Shown one piece after another: positions 26,605 through 38,379 of a stretch of DNA of 64,000 nucleotides (within the stretch, counting starts at the first letter, position 1; each line of letters begins with the position of its first letter). Under the pieces are notes generated by a model that was not told the DNA's origin, did no database searches, and saw only the letters and a program-made list of their open reading frames with translations. Made by a program: the position numbers and the translations under genes. This DNA comes from Aralia elata (taxonomy: Eukaryota; Streptophyta; Magnoliopsida; Apiales; Araliaceae): the NCBI GenBank assembly GCA_034770075.1, contig CM068383.1, positions 11,063,778 to 11,127,777 of the forward strand. The letters run 5' to 3'.

Positions 26605-29600
26605 CTGATGTTTGTTTGAAGAATAAAACGGAAAACGGACGGAAAGAAAGTGTTGTTGGATAAACTAATTAACTACTGTTTGTTTGAAGAATTTTTTAAC
26701 TAAATAAAAACAATTCACTTTCCAAATGCAAAATACATTACGTATGTCGTCTTATGTACCTTCTCTCTCCCCCTCCTTTTTGCAACTCACTTTTTGCACA
26801 CCATCTCTCTCATTCTTTAATGGCGATAATCAGACTTTTTCCGTCAGAAAAGTCTCTGAATTAACATAAAATTTCAGGTTATTTTCTGCTTAAATCGATC
26901 AAAGCTACTGTACAGAATCCAAGACGCTGGAATTTTCAAATTTGAAGGAACAGAACAATTTGAAAGATTAGGGAAGAGGGGGAGAGGAGAGAGAGCAAAT
27001 GGGAAATTTTTTTCTTTTTTCTTTTTCAATTTTTTCCTCCTCCTTTTGTATGTTCTTCCAATATAAAAGGATATTATTTAATTAATTAAATTTTGGACAC
27101 TTTTGTCAATTGTTTAAAAGTTTAATGCTATTCGTGTTAAAAATATAATTTGTATGTTTAAAAGTTTATTGATTTTTTTGGTAATTAAGTCTTTTTTTTA
27201 ATTTGAAAATAAAAAATTGTATTTGGTAATCTTTGTATTAATATTTAATTTTAATAATTTAACATATAATAATTATTTATAAGGATTATACAGATTTAAT
27301 ATGTCAAAATAAGTATTTATGCAAATTTTATACGAATTAGGTACTTGATGTAGTAAATTGTGAATTTAGTGGTACTTGATGTAACATTAGTGGTATTAGC
27401 CCGTATTCTATACGGTCAAACGGTATACAATTCCTATTTGACTGAAAAATTAGGTATTCCGGTCAATTTTGGCGTCATTCTGAAATTGAGGGCTAAATTG
27501 TATGCAATTAAGACTTGATATAGTAAATTGTAAGCCCAAATTCTTTGGGGGCCAAATCATGGTACTTGATGTAACGGAAGTGTATTTAGTCCTAAACTTT
27601 TGGGTAAATGACACGAATGTTAGGAATTTTATAATTAAATTATTAGTGGGTTGTTATAACTAGTTCAAAATGGGTGCTATGTTGATATTGTAGTTGTTGT
27701 GTATATCCGTGAAAACTATTATTTGAATTTTTTGGTACAAGTTATGATTTTCATATGTTAAATGTACCTCGAGTTAATGTCAAAATTTGTAATGTTTTAA
27801 TTTTGATACATTTTGTTGAACTACATCTTTGTCTAGTAAATAAAGTTTTTTTCTCTTTTAATTTTTTTGAGTATCAACATTTGTCATTTTTTTATTGTAA
27901 AAAATTAGGTCTAAAGTGTGATTTATGGTTAATTTAATATTTGAGAAAAATAATTTTAACATACTTTTTTAGTTGAATGTTTTATTCATGGTAAAATTCA
28001 ATCTTTTACTTCAAGTTTTTTGCCTAAGTTTGTGTTTATGTAAACTCTAATGTTTGTGAAAAATAATAAACAAAGTTTTTTTTTGGGTTAATTTTTAATT
28101 TTTTAGGCTATTGAGATTTTGCTTATTTAATAATAAAAAATTATGTCAAAATGTAAATTTTAATCTTTGAGAACTCTAATTAGTAAAAAGTATATGACTG
28201 TATTTTCTTGATAAAATGAATACTTTTAATATATTAATTAGAGGGGTACTAACTATTACTAAACAAATTAGAGGAGGAGGTGAGTGCTATTATAAATATT
28301 TGCAGGGAGTGTTACTGTATTTTATTATAAAATTTGATGAATATTTTCAGGTAATTTTTGTATTAGGATGAAAGAATAACTTCTTTGATGTGTGGTGATT
28401 CAACTTTGATAGATCCTACTGATTAGAGCAAAAGTTTCTAATAGAAAGATGACTATAGTACTATATCAAAACAGAGGGCACATTTAGGAAATATTCCCAA
28501 ATAATCTTGGAAAAAAGTTTCCCAATACAAATAAATATAAATAAAAAAAATATATAAAGTTAAGTAATAGTTAGTACCCCTCTACTCAATATAAAATGTA
28601 ACACTCACTACCCTTAATATGGTTGACCAACAAATGTCAACTAATTTTTTTAATATAATATCCAAAACACCCTTAAATTATTATGTGGAGAGTTTTAACT
28701 TCAAAAATTGCGATAATTAATGTACCCACTCAACATAACTTCGTATATTTTTTTATTATTTAACTTGATGCAATTAATTAAATTACCTATTATGAATATT
28801 TGTATGGGGTGTTATTGTATTTACTTATAAAATTTAATGAATATTTTCAGGTAATTTTTGTATAGGATGAAAGAATTTGTTTTATGTGTGGTGATTCAAC
28901 TTTCTTCTATCCTACTGATTAGAGCAAAAGTTTCTAATAGAAAGATGACTATAATACTATATTAAAACAGATGGCACATTTGGGAAATATTCCCTAATAA
29001 TATTCCCTAATAATCTTGGAAAAAAGTTTCCCAATACTTGTAAAGAATCTTGGGAAAAGTTTCCCAAATACTTCTTACAAATAATCTTGAAAAAAGTTTA
29101 CCAATAATTCTCAACAGTCAACACCAAGTTATATAATTCTTTAAATCATTCCCTTTGTCACTTCCTCAACATATCATGTCTATAGTTATGATTTATACAC
29201 TCTGGTATGAAACCCTTGTGAAATAGTATTATCATCTAAGCCAGAACAGATCAAAGCATAAGCCAAGATGGCATAATATAGATAAAACAATAAAATGACT
29301 TTCAGTTTACCTTCAAGCCAAATTCCTTGCACTCTTCTCTTGCCTGTGAAATATATAGCAAAGAGAACCAGCATCAATTCCCAAATATTCAAAAACTCAT
29401 CGGCGATTCATATTTAGTCAGTCCCTATTAAATTTAGGCGAAACATGTATGTCTTTCCAGGATGGCTTTCATATTTAGTCGGTCCCTATTAAATTTAGGT
29501 GAAGCATGTATGTACATGAGATTCATATCTTGTTACCTGTACTTTATCAGCTCCAAAGGCTTCGCGAAGCAAAGCCCAAATCATGGTTCTCTTTCCCACT

Positions 29601-30518
29601 CCTGGAAGTCCTTCAAATATGAAATGATAACAGTCTTCTGATCGGGCCTGCAAGGTTATTCAAGCTCTGTTATTATTAATTCTTGTCATAATTTCAGGGA
29701 AATCACCAAATCTTACAAGAGTGTTATTATCTTACCGCGGCCTGCAGCTCAATTGCTGTAGCTCGATTGCAGATGAAATCTGACAAAGCATAAGGCCGAT
29801 ACTTGTCTGCCCAAGTGAACTTCCTTTTCACCTCATTTTCATCAAGTTCCATTACATTTACGGTAACTTCCTTCTTTGTCTTCGATGTTTGTGCTGGGTG
29901 TGATTCTTGTAATGGCAGCAAAGATCGCGGTGGTGGTGGTGGTGCACACTGTGTTGATATAACTCTCTCCCTCAATGGCTTCTCCTCATTAAATAAATGG
30001 GTATTTTTCCTTTCTGTTAAGTTACTTTTAACTTCTTTCCCATCTTTCTCGGAATCTCTGTCTCTCCGAGTTCTTGATAACAATGATGAGGAAGAATATG
30101 AACTCTCTTTTTCTTTCTTGTTTTTAAAGATGAAGGAAAGAGTACCCATCTGTTGCATCTTAACAACGAAACTCGACCTAGTGCTCGAGGTAACAGAAGC
30201 TGTCTCATGGATCTCGATTACTGGAACCTTTTCTTTGTTGATATCTAGTTTGGAATGTGTGAGCCCGTTATAATAAGGACTACTAGTAGAATACCTCTTC
30301 TCCTCTAGAATTGCATTTCTTCTGTTAAATTCCTCGAGGCTTGCTTCGGTTAGTTCTGAGTACTTCTTTCTTGGTATGAGGTTTGTTGCTTTTTTGGACC
30401 ACGCGTTTCCTTTTGCCAAGGTGATAGACTGGGAAGAAGACTGGTCGGATGGGAGAACGGAGAGAGACTGATGCTTTTCCGAGATGTCGGGAAACAATTC
30501 GGACGGTGGGCTCGGCAT
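23231..30518 (-). CDS. RFC3-like AAA+ clamp-loader protein with long N-terminal extension
   Basis: Related to RFC subunit 3 (yeast Rfc5), part of the pentamer that loads PCNA-type clamps on DNA. Eleven exons on the minus strand join in frame: 29736-30518, 29537-29647, 29311-29343, 25376-25547, 25090-25268, 24865-25001, 24649-24753, 24429-24498, 24276-24353, 24062-24176 and 23231-23283; 611 residues. Residues 1 to about 240 are Ser/Lys-rich, low complexity, with a PPPPP run. The clamp-loader part follows: WADKYRPYALSDF, Walker A GLPGVGKRT, HVEVNLSE, Walker B region IILYEADKLS, FFCCNDVSKLEPIKS, and C-terminal collar with TGWEDAIAKIAKDIVKEQSP. The Walker B Asp is Tyr, and the SRC-box Arg is Leu (KSLC). 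Yeast Rfc5 also lacks that Arg, so this fits the RFC3/Rfc5 lineage. Canonical RFC3 is about 350 residues, so the extension marks a separate plant-type paralogue. Role beyond this is inference. Confidence 0.9.
24467..24602 (-). repeat. 68-bp tandem duplication across the exon 8 acceptor of the RFC3-like gene
   Basis: Copies 24467-24534 and 24535-24602 differ at two positions. The unit contains the 3' splice site (CATCTACAG on the minus strand) and the first about 32 bases of exon 8. The distal copy at 24467-24534 leads into the real exon. The proximal copy carries an intact-looking acceptor (exon would start at 24566), but reading from it reaches a stop after about a dozen codons. Confidence 0.93.
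25275..25314. repeat. (TA)n microsatellite in intron 4 of the RFC3-like gene
   Basis: TA run filling much of the 107-bp intron between exons 4 and 5, starting a few bases from the acceptor. Confidence 0.9.
25834..28325. mobile_element. Outer Mutator-like MITE in intron 3, interrupted by a second element
   Basis: Left terminus AAAATACAATAACACTC with about 85 bp of imperfect inverted repeat against the right terminus (GAGTGTTACTGTATTTT, shown on the right end as GGGAGTGTTACTGTATTTTA). Both ends carry the sequence TATAAAATTT (25824-25833 and 28326-28335), a 10-bp target duplication. Long terminal repeats with a 9-11 bp duplication fit Mutator-like elements. Without the inner insert it would be about 990 bp. 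No transposase. It lies in the 3.7-kb intron 3 of the RFC3-like gene. Confidence 0.75.
26101..27592. mobile_element. Inner Mutator-like MITE nested in the outer one
   Basis: The left end GGTTAAATACACTTTCGTTA is inverted at the right end (GTAACGGAAGTGTATTTAGTCC); the inverted repeats run about 150 bp. A perfect 10-bp duplication TAAACTTTTG flanks it (26091-26100 and 27593-27602). A second copy of the terminal motif lies inside at about 26333, and another inverted piece at about 27340-27400, so the ends are compound. There is an internal (TA)n run at about 26569-26602. 1492 bp, no coding capacity. Confidence 0.88.
28285..29035. repeat. Duplicated segment in intron 3 of the RFC3-like gene
   Basis: 28290-28515 recurs at about 28795-29035 in the same orientation. 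Both copies start in the right terminus of the outer MITE (GTGTTA.TGTATTT) and run through ATGAATATTTTCAGGTAATT to GGAAAAAAGTTTCCCAATAC. Between them is a partial second copy of the MITE interior (TAATAGTTAGTACCCCTCTA at about 28568). Element and flank were therefore duplicated together. Confidence 0.8.
29408..29514. repeat. Short direct repeat in intron 2 of the RFC3-like gene
   Basis: A 46-base segment (TCATATTTAGTC.GTCCCTAT...) occurs at 29408-29453 and 29469-29514 with a few differences; period 61. Confidence 0.88.
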
Positions 30519-31984
30519 CGAAGAGCAAAATGTTTTGAAAAGTTTTCTAGGAAGGGGAGGGGGATGAAATAAGTATGGAATGAAAGTTTTTGACTTATTT
30601 GTAGAAAAATCATCGTTAGGCGGGGAAGGCTAAGCTAAGGAGATTTACGTGGCGCAAAGAACAAGGGTGACAAACTGTAATTGTCAAGTGGATTCTAGTT
30701 ATGGTTGAACAATGTTTGTAAAATAGATGCTATCATATGGTAGATAACATAAACTAATGCCCCCCTTTTGTACTTGTTACTGTTGGGTTGTGATTTGATT
30801 GGACCCGAGTAGTTGGTGGGTCATGTTGCACATGGGTCACTTGAGTGTATTTATTCTATAAATAGAGGTTGAGCAGGGAACAATGGGGGCAGGTCGCAGA
30901 TAGATATTTTTGTACTCTTTGATATTATAGTGAATTCTCTCTCTCCGTAGTTTTCTCCCATTTTGGGTTTTCACGTTAAATCTTGGTGTTCTTATTATTT
31001 ATTCTGTATTTATATTTTTGGTGTATGTTGTTATTTATACATATTTTGTGGGTTAAAATCCACAAGACTACACCATCATCCGTTGGCGCGATTTTGGCTC
31101 TGCCTTTTGGTGATTTTATCAGGTGGCTAAAATCTGGCGTTAACATTGGCGCCGTCTGTGGGAAGCGAAAATTAAGTTCGAAAAATCACCGATCAACTAT
31201 GGCGAAGAGGAAACCTCACACATAAAAGCCAACTAATGGGTTCTGTCCCCAATGATAATTATCAGTTTTCTCTTCGGACCACTTCGGCAATTCTTCTTCA
31301 GCAAATATGGTTCCGTTCCGAGAAAGAATGCTTTCTCTATGCTTTCTCCATGTCGACAAAATCTCATCTTCAACTACACATAAAAGCTAAGTGGTTCTCT
31401 TTTAATAGATTATAAAATTCTCATCTTTTTATGGTTGGTTGGCTCTTCTAGTCGGGGTGCATGTCCATGACCATCACTTACAAAAGTCATGTGGTCCATA
31501 CTTATAAAAGTCTGATGTTACACCACTTGCACCATTAATTTCCTTTTAATAATTATGCCCACCATGTGATCACTTTCAAATTGGCAGTATAGTTTCTGTC
31601 ATCACCCCACACTTGAATCACCATGGATATGCGAGCTTGGCTTAGTTTAAATAACATCACCCATACAGACAATTACTTTAATAATATATATTTTGATAAT
31701 CTTACCAATTCCTAATAGATAAGTATAGTACTAAAGCATATATTCTGGGAAGATGTACTTTATTTATCATACATGCGTGCATATGGTTCAGGATAAGAGT
31801 TTATTCATCGGTCATATCACAGCCTGCTTACCTCAAGTTCCAAGATGAACACAGTTGTCCAATTAATGGTTCATAGCAGCCGAATTGCAGAGTACTCTCT
31901 GTTATGATTGTTGAGATGGGCCAGCGATCACCGTCGTAGTCGCCGACAATAGTTTGGGATAAGCAAGTCCATCACCGTGGCCCA

Positions 31985-32372
31985 TAGTAATTTGATTGTT
32001 TTATTCGGCTATGACTTCGGAGACACTTCGACAAAGTAAACAACTGTCTTCTTTATCCCCCTAAGTAGCTTCGGCAACTCATGTATGCCTTCGGATAGCC
32101 TTCGACGGGTCACCTTCTGGTTTCGGCATCAAACCCCTTTCATTTCGACAACACTTTGGAGACTTCGGGCTGGCTTCGGCAGCCAGCCTTCGGCTTCGGC
32201 CTCGTGGCGTCACCGCTTCGGATTCCGATGGGCTTCGGCATCGGCTTCGAGCAGTTCCGGCACGGTTGAGTCGGCTTCGGCAGTCAGTTAGTCTCGGACT
32301 TCGGCACATTCCGACGTCATCCCGACGGGCCACCGTCGGACTTCGGCTGGCATGATTCCACTTCGGCTTTGT
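31985..32372 (+). repeat. CTTCGG-rich block inside the non-autonomous LTR element
   Basis: About 13 copies of CTTCGG occur in under 400 bases, irregularly spaced, in a stretch far more GC-rich than its surroundings. Frames through it are Ser/Ala/Phe-rich without family resemblance. Confidence 0.85.
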
Positions 32373-32771
32373 GTCCATGGGGTGCGATGTTGCTCTTTGG
32401 TTTTGGGGTCATTGTTTGGGCATGTATTTGGTTCAGTTGGAAGTAATGGGTGGTTTTTAACGTCAGAGGCCTTGATCTTCTCTAATTTGATCTCCATTGT
32501 TTCAGAGGAAGAAAAGGTGAAAATGGGTTTGACCCGGTAATTTGATAAGAAAAATGGATCTGCATTATGGTTACATTGGGTACTAAAAGGGTGAAGAAGA
32601 TGAATTTTTCGTTGAGGTAGTTGGGGTGGCATTTCGGAGTTATAAAGTTGGATGACGTTATAAGGTCGGATTCGAGGCGTTCTTCGGGAAGGCTTAGATT
32701 TTCTGAATGGTAAATATTCAGGCGGATACATATCCTTCGGGAGGGGACGGGGATCTCTTCAGCTAAGGTCA

Positions 32772-33020
32772 TTGGTCGAGCAGAGCATTTTGGGTCTCCC
32801 AGGCGAAGGTCGGGGACCTCTCCTCTTCAGGCACTTGGTCGAAGAGGAGCGTTCCTCTCCTGAACGGATAAAAATCCCTTCGAATAGACATCATTTAGAA
32901 AAACTTTGTTCTCCTGAAGGGCACTCGTGTGCGGTTGTGATGAGTTTATTAATTTTGCTGGTTTTGGCTGTTGGAGGCTACTTTTTGTATAGTCTCTTGT
33001 TTAAAGTTTCTTGTAAATAA
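32772..33020 (+). CDS. Small ORF with one predicted membrane segment, retroelement interior
   Basis: 82-codon frame ending just before the polypurine tract. Residues 1-55 are charged. Near the C-terminus is a hydrophobic helix, SLLILLVLAVGGYFLYSLLF. No family recognised. A membrane segment next to the 3' LTR recalls the position of env-like genes in some plant gypsy elements, but one short helix is weak evidence. It may be a chance frame. Confidence 0.3.
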   Translation: MVEQSILGLPGEGRGPLLFRHLVEEERSSPERIKIPSNRHHLEKLCSPEGHSCAVVMSLLILLVLAVGGYFLYSLLFKVSCK

Positions 33021-33469
33021 GAGACTGGGGGGCAATGTTGGGTTGTGATTTGATTGTACCCTAGTAGTTGGTGGGCCATGTTGCACATGGGTCACTTGAG
33101 TGTATTTATTCTATAAATAGAGGTTGAGCAGGGAACAATGGGGGCAGGTCGCAGATAGATATTTTTGTACTCTTTGATATTATAGTGAATTCTCTCTCTC
33201 CGTGGTTTTCTCCCATTTTGGGTTTCCACGTTAAATCTTGGTGTTCTTATTATTTATTCTGTATTTATATTTTTGGTGTATGTTGTTATTTATACATATT
33301 TTGTGGGTTAAAATCCACAAGACTACACCATCATCCGTTGGCGCGATTTTGGCTCTGCCTTTTGGTGATTTTATCAGGTGGCTAAAATCTGGCGTTAACA
33401 GTTACCATCAGGAGTAAAAACATGGGTTGGCACTAGCCCTTTATGAATTGAAAGGTTCCTTGTTTTGTT

Positions 33470-33471
<2 letters not shown>

Positions 33472-33533
<62 letters not shown>
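33472..33533. repeat. (TA)n(GA)n compound microsatellite
   Basis: TA run followed directly by a GA run. Confidence 0.95.
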
Positions 33534-33535
<2 letters not shown>

Positions 33536-33822
33536 TAAACAAAGGGTTGTCAATGGTTTTGATTTTATATGATGGTTACCAACTGGAGTTTGATTTCCTT
33601 ATAATTGTATTTTGTGACCTAGTAAATTTGAATTTGAAGAAGAAAATATTTGTTACTAGGTGACAAGCATGCATGTAGTGTTCCAACTACTTGCCAGTGC
33701 TCACCAAGCTTTGCCACTCGGTTTGATTTGACCTTTATAGGTAGCTTGGCTAGACTAGCTAGATTTGAATCCTTTAGGAGAATGTAGTGATACAAATGAA
33801 AGTATGCAACAAATCTGAATTA

Positions 33823-34127
33823 CTCCCTCGACCATAAAATCGGGTGTAGTTTGACTTCTCAAGTTAGATTGACCGTGTTTACAAATTTATATAGTTTCTT
33901 ATGGTCATATTTCACCCGTATATAATTATTAATAATAGTATAAGGTTTGATTTTGAACTAAAAGTCGAACGAGATATAAGTAATAGTATAAGGTTTGATT
34001 TTAGACTTGGTCAATATGACTTTAAAAATCGAATAAGGTATAAGTAATTAATAGTATAAGGTTTAATTTTGGATTTGGTATATGACTTTAAAAGTGGAAC
34101 GAGTCTAGTTTTTATGGGACGGAGGAG
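33823..34127. mobile_element. Stowaway-like MITE with internal tandem repeats
   Basis: It starts CTCCCTCGACCATAAAATCG after TA and ends with the inverse CTAGTTTTTATGGGACGGAGG. Inside, a unit of about 60 bases containing ATAGTATAAGGTTTGATTTT is repeated three times. The right border is approximate. Confidence 0.65.
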
Positions 34128-36254
34128 AGGACAGTGGCATGACTGAGAGTAAAAGAAAGCCAAGATTGGGATCAAAAGTCTCGTGTTTCCTAAGTGCGAC
34201 GAGTAATTAAAATGAGAGTTGAATGGTAATGGATGCTTTCGATAATAGGATTAGTGAAGATATTCATTTATGCATTGTTTTGTTTTGCGGAAAGAACTAA
34301 GGCAGAAAGAAGACGACGACGTTTGGCGTCATTAACAATGTTGAGTAGTAGCAAAAATAGTAGAATAATGGTTGTAGAACACTAGACAGGGAGACCAGTA
34401 GAATGCAGCACATCAATAATAATTATATATAACAAGACATTAAGATTAAGAAATCTTATTACAATAATTTTATAATTATATTAAGTTATTTTTGTTAATT
34501 ACGAATAAATATCGAGTCAATCTCTCAAAATTTTGTCATTTTTTAATGTAATGCGTAAATTTTTCGTATCCCGTAAATTATATACAATGATTGGATATAT
34601 ATACATGCATACATATATGACACAATTTAAAATCATTTGTTGAACCAATGGACCTTTTAAATGATATTTATTATTTTTAAGTTTATCTATGCATATATTA
34701 TCATATAATATATAAATTTGACAAAATATAAATTTTATAAAAAGCTTGTGCAAGGCATGATCATCAATCTAGTGAAGACTAACAACGCAAATGATTAATA
34801 AAAGTAAGTTTTATGTCATTAATGAATTTGGACTGTGACTAAAGTAGAATAATAATGTACAAATATTTTTTATTTTATATATTTACATATGTCGATATTT
34901 AATATCGATACAAATTTATCGTTATATGTAGCAATACTCGATAATTAATGACAACTGCATTTGATGGTGCTATAATAATAATTAAATTAAAAGACATATT
35001 TCTTCACGAAAGTATTAAAAAAAAGTAACGAGTAACTATCACGGCCTGATCTTGAAGGAACTCCAACTAGCTGATTTAGGGGCCCATATATTCTTCATGT
35101 GTAAACAACAGTACGAAATCGGAATATTTTGCCGTTTGGTGTTGACTCATGACTTATATATATTGATTTTTCCGATGTATTATCTGATGTAAATTCATGC
35201 ATGAATATAATAAGCAATATATGTCTTAATCGTAATATATAGAATATACATATTAATCTATTTACTTACCAGGTTGTGCTAGCACTTTGGAGTGATTTTA
35301 ATATACATTTCCTATTTAGCTTTTCTAAATTTTTTGATATAAAAGAAGTTTTATCTATTAAGTTTTATCACATGAAATATTGAGTGTCATTATTGAAAAA
35401 GAGTCTCGCTATGTATTGCGATAAATTTACGTCGAAATATAATTACGAAACTTATCAATATGAGATTGATATAATTATAGGGGCCCTCCTCTTCCGGTTC
35501 TAAATCAAAAGGCCATCATGGACCAAGATCCAAAGTAAAGGGATCAATCTTGTTGGGAGGCACTTTCGAACCCATTTTCTTGGTCTCGATATGAACTGGT
35601 ATCTCCGCAATAAGAAGCAAACACATAGCTAGGCAAGGAAAAAATCTTCGATCGTGGAGTTGGTCCAATTGCATCTCTTTCAAAGGACCCTGATGGGAAG
35701 AGGTTGTGTTACTCGGTTCATGGCATAGTAGTTGAGGAAGACCTTGTGAACTATCTAACCTTTTTTTCGCTGGACAAAACTTATCAATATATGAAATTGG
35801 TATGAATTATAGGAGGACCTCAGTTATTACATATCTCTCCAAAAAAATTATCACTAATATTTATTCACGTAATTGACAATCAAAAACTCGACATAAACAT
35901 TCGCAATATATATATATATATATGTATATATCATTTTCCATTGCAAAAATTGTCCTCTCATGCTTACACTGAATTGAGACGTCAATATTTTAATTGTTAC
36001 AATGTTATAGCCAATGTTTCAAATTATTTTTTTTTACAAAACTATCCTAATAAATTTTGGTCAAAATAAATCAATCATGTGCTTATTATGTGTGTAACAG
36101 GCAAAATAGCAAAGGTAATAACAGTACCCGGGGTTTGGCTATTGCCAATTGCTATTGAGCACTGCAATGGCTACTGCATTACAATCCCCAACATTGCACT
36201 GAAGTGGACAAGATCCTCAGGAAACACAAACACGTCGCCTTTAATTATTAAGTA
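34128..36254. other. AT-rich intergenic DNA
   Basis: No gene supported. 35476-35770 is more GC-rich and looks like a decayed insert, but no frame shows a recognisable family. Confidence 0.5.
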
Positions 36255-36512
36255 TTCCCTCTGTCCCAAATTAATTGCATTTTTAGGACTTTTTAAAGTC
36301 AAATTGACTATTTTTAAAACTAATCTTTTTACTATTTTTGCTAACATATAGGTGAAGATATTATAACCAAAAGAAAGTATATACAATTTATTACTAATTT
36401 CAATTTTTATAATTTTTAAAATATATTTATATATGCTTAATTATTAATTTTAAAAATAGTCAATTTGACTTTAAAAAGTCCTAGAAAAACAATTAATTTG
36501 GGACGGAGGGAG
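36255..36512. mobile_element. Stowaway-like MITE, copy 2
   Basis: 258 bp. Same family and orientation as 5839-6095, with ends TTCCCTCTGTCCCAAATTAA and TTAATTTGGGACGGAGGGAG. The left TA is kept; the right one has changed to AA. Confidence 0.9.
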
Positions 36513-38326
36513 AACCTTTTTTTTTTGTTGGATTAGTAGTGACAAATCCAACCTTTTTATTACTGCTACCGAAATTTTTTAGGTACCATTGAGGTTGGTA
36601 CCTTCAAATTTTACACGTTTTCCGAGAAGAAAACTAAGTATTTTTTTAAAAATGCTTAGTTTGAAATTTATTGAGTTGATTTGGTGTTCTATTTAATTTA
36701 TTCAGTTCAAAAATGAACTACAAGAAACCAAGTATGTGATGATAGTTCGATATTTGTCCCATTGTTCAATGACACTCGGTGTTTTATGCAACTGATAAGT
36801 AGATGCTACTTGGATCTTCTTGACTCTTGGGCATTATTTCAGTTGATATGATAATGTGAAAACTAGGTAACCGGAAGATTTATAGTGTTTAGAATTAACA
36901 CAATAAAAAAGTTTCAAGAAATGATTTTTCAGTGTACTAAGATTAAATTGTCCTTTTATTTTGAGCCACGTGACTTATTTTAATAAAAAATGCTAATTTC
37001 ATGGCCAGAAGGTGTTCTTATAAAGAAATTCATTGTTTAAAAATTAAAATATTAAAGTTTATGTTCTAAAATGCAAATAAAAAAAAATTAAAATTTTAAA
37101 GTGTATTTAAGCCAAAATTTAAGCGCCATATTATGTTTGATGGAACGGTATCCCAATTGTTGGGTGTGGGTCATTACTCATGAAAGAAACCTAAGTTGAA
37201 AAAGGATTTACTTGTTAGTTTGGTGACCAAGACAAGTAAATATGGTCCTAAGTGAAGAAATTGTTAGCTAAGAACATGTTGTGAGCTTGAGGTTGTTTCC
37301 AACCCATAATAGGAATGGATTAGAAAAAGTATTATAAATAAGGCTATAAGATAGTCTTATTAAAAATGGGTGAAGTTCGATAGCAAAAGGCCACCGAAAA
37401 AATAAATTGAGAGGATTAGAGTTTGTTGCTTGTAGGTTTCCGTCGCCATCTCCGTTAAAGCTGGAAGACTTTTTGATTTTGGTGTTTAAAGTGGTGAAGT
37501 TAATTAGGCTTCTCAACCTAATTAAATGTAAATTTGTGTTCTCTCAATTTATTGTGTAACCTCAAGTTTTAGGGTGAAATTTGGAAGGATTATTATAAGC
37601 CTATTATTATTAGAAGTTTGACTCGTAGTTTTTCCCTTTAAGAGTTTTGCACATTAAATATTGTGGCTTGCTTGTGGATGATTATTTGTTCCTATTTAAT
37701 TGCAGGATATTGTGGCTTGCTTGTGGATGATCATTTGTTCCTATTTAATTGTAGGAAAAATAATTCCTAGTTGGGGAAGAACCGGGGAGCTTTTGCGTCA
37801 CGTGCGCATACACAAGACATGAACACATGTTTGGATTCCAACTTGACCCAAAAACTTTAACTATTAGGTCTTGAGCCTATTCATGTATATTAGTCATTCA
37901 CTCTTTCATTATTTTTGCGATATGTAACTCGAACTCACTTGTGATATCTTAACAGTCTTCCATTCACAAGTGAGTCAATCACATCAAAAGCTCCCTCTCA
38001 CTTGAACACTTCTCTTCAATCACCGCAATATTAATTCTTACCTAACCACCCTCGGTTTTTCCATCAATAGTCAACTTCCATCAAGAATTAAATATCTTCT
38101 CTTCAATCACCGTGACTTCAATTATTGGCTAACCACTCTTAGAACTAATTTGCGACTAAACTCATCGAGAATTCAATATCACCATCAAGTCTTTAGGAAA
38201 AGCACTAACCCTTAATTGAGAATTCAACATTATCGTATGTCTTTTGAAGAGACTGTCCGAAATTAATTTTTTTGAACTACCATTGTGTGTCTTTTTGAAG
38301 CCCAAGATCAATCTTCTATAGTTCCT

Positions 38327-38329
<3 letters not shown>
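36513..38329. other. Intergenic DNA
   Basis: No coding region supported. A GATATTGTGGCTTGCTTGTG-type segment is duplicated at about 37660-37690 and 37708-37735. Scattered simple sequence otherwise. Confidence 0.5.

Positions 38330-38376
<47 letters not shown>

Positions 38377-38379
<3 letters not shown>

Larger units (their letters stand above)
30781..33400 (+). mobile_element. Young non-autonomous LTR retrotransposon
   Basis: 5' LTR 30781-31145 (TGTTGGG...GTTAACA) and 3' LTR 33037-33400 differ by about 5 substitutions and one indel. The target duplication GTTAC is perfect (30776-30780 and 33401-33405). A primer-site-like TTGGCGCCGTCTGTGGGA follows the 5' LTR, and a purine tract (GAGACTGGGGGGCAA) precedes the 3' LTR. 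The 1.9-kb interior has no protease, polymerase or integrase, so it must have moved with enzymes made elsewhere. It is larger than a typical TRIM and smaller than a LARD. It sits about 260 bp upstream of the RFC3-like start codon. Confidence 0.95.

Noticed and set aside
29803..30273. Plus-strand 156-codon frame
   Set aside because: Antisense to the Ser/Lys-rich first exon of the RFC3-like gene.
35476..35780. GC-richer segment that might be a gene fragment
   Set aside because: Frames on both strands are broken by stops and no motif is recognisable.
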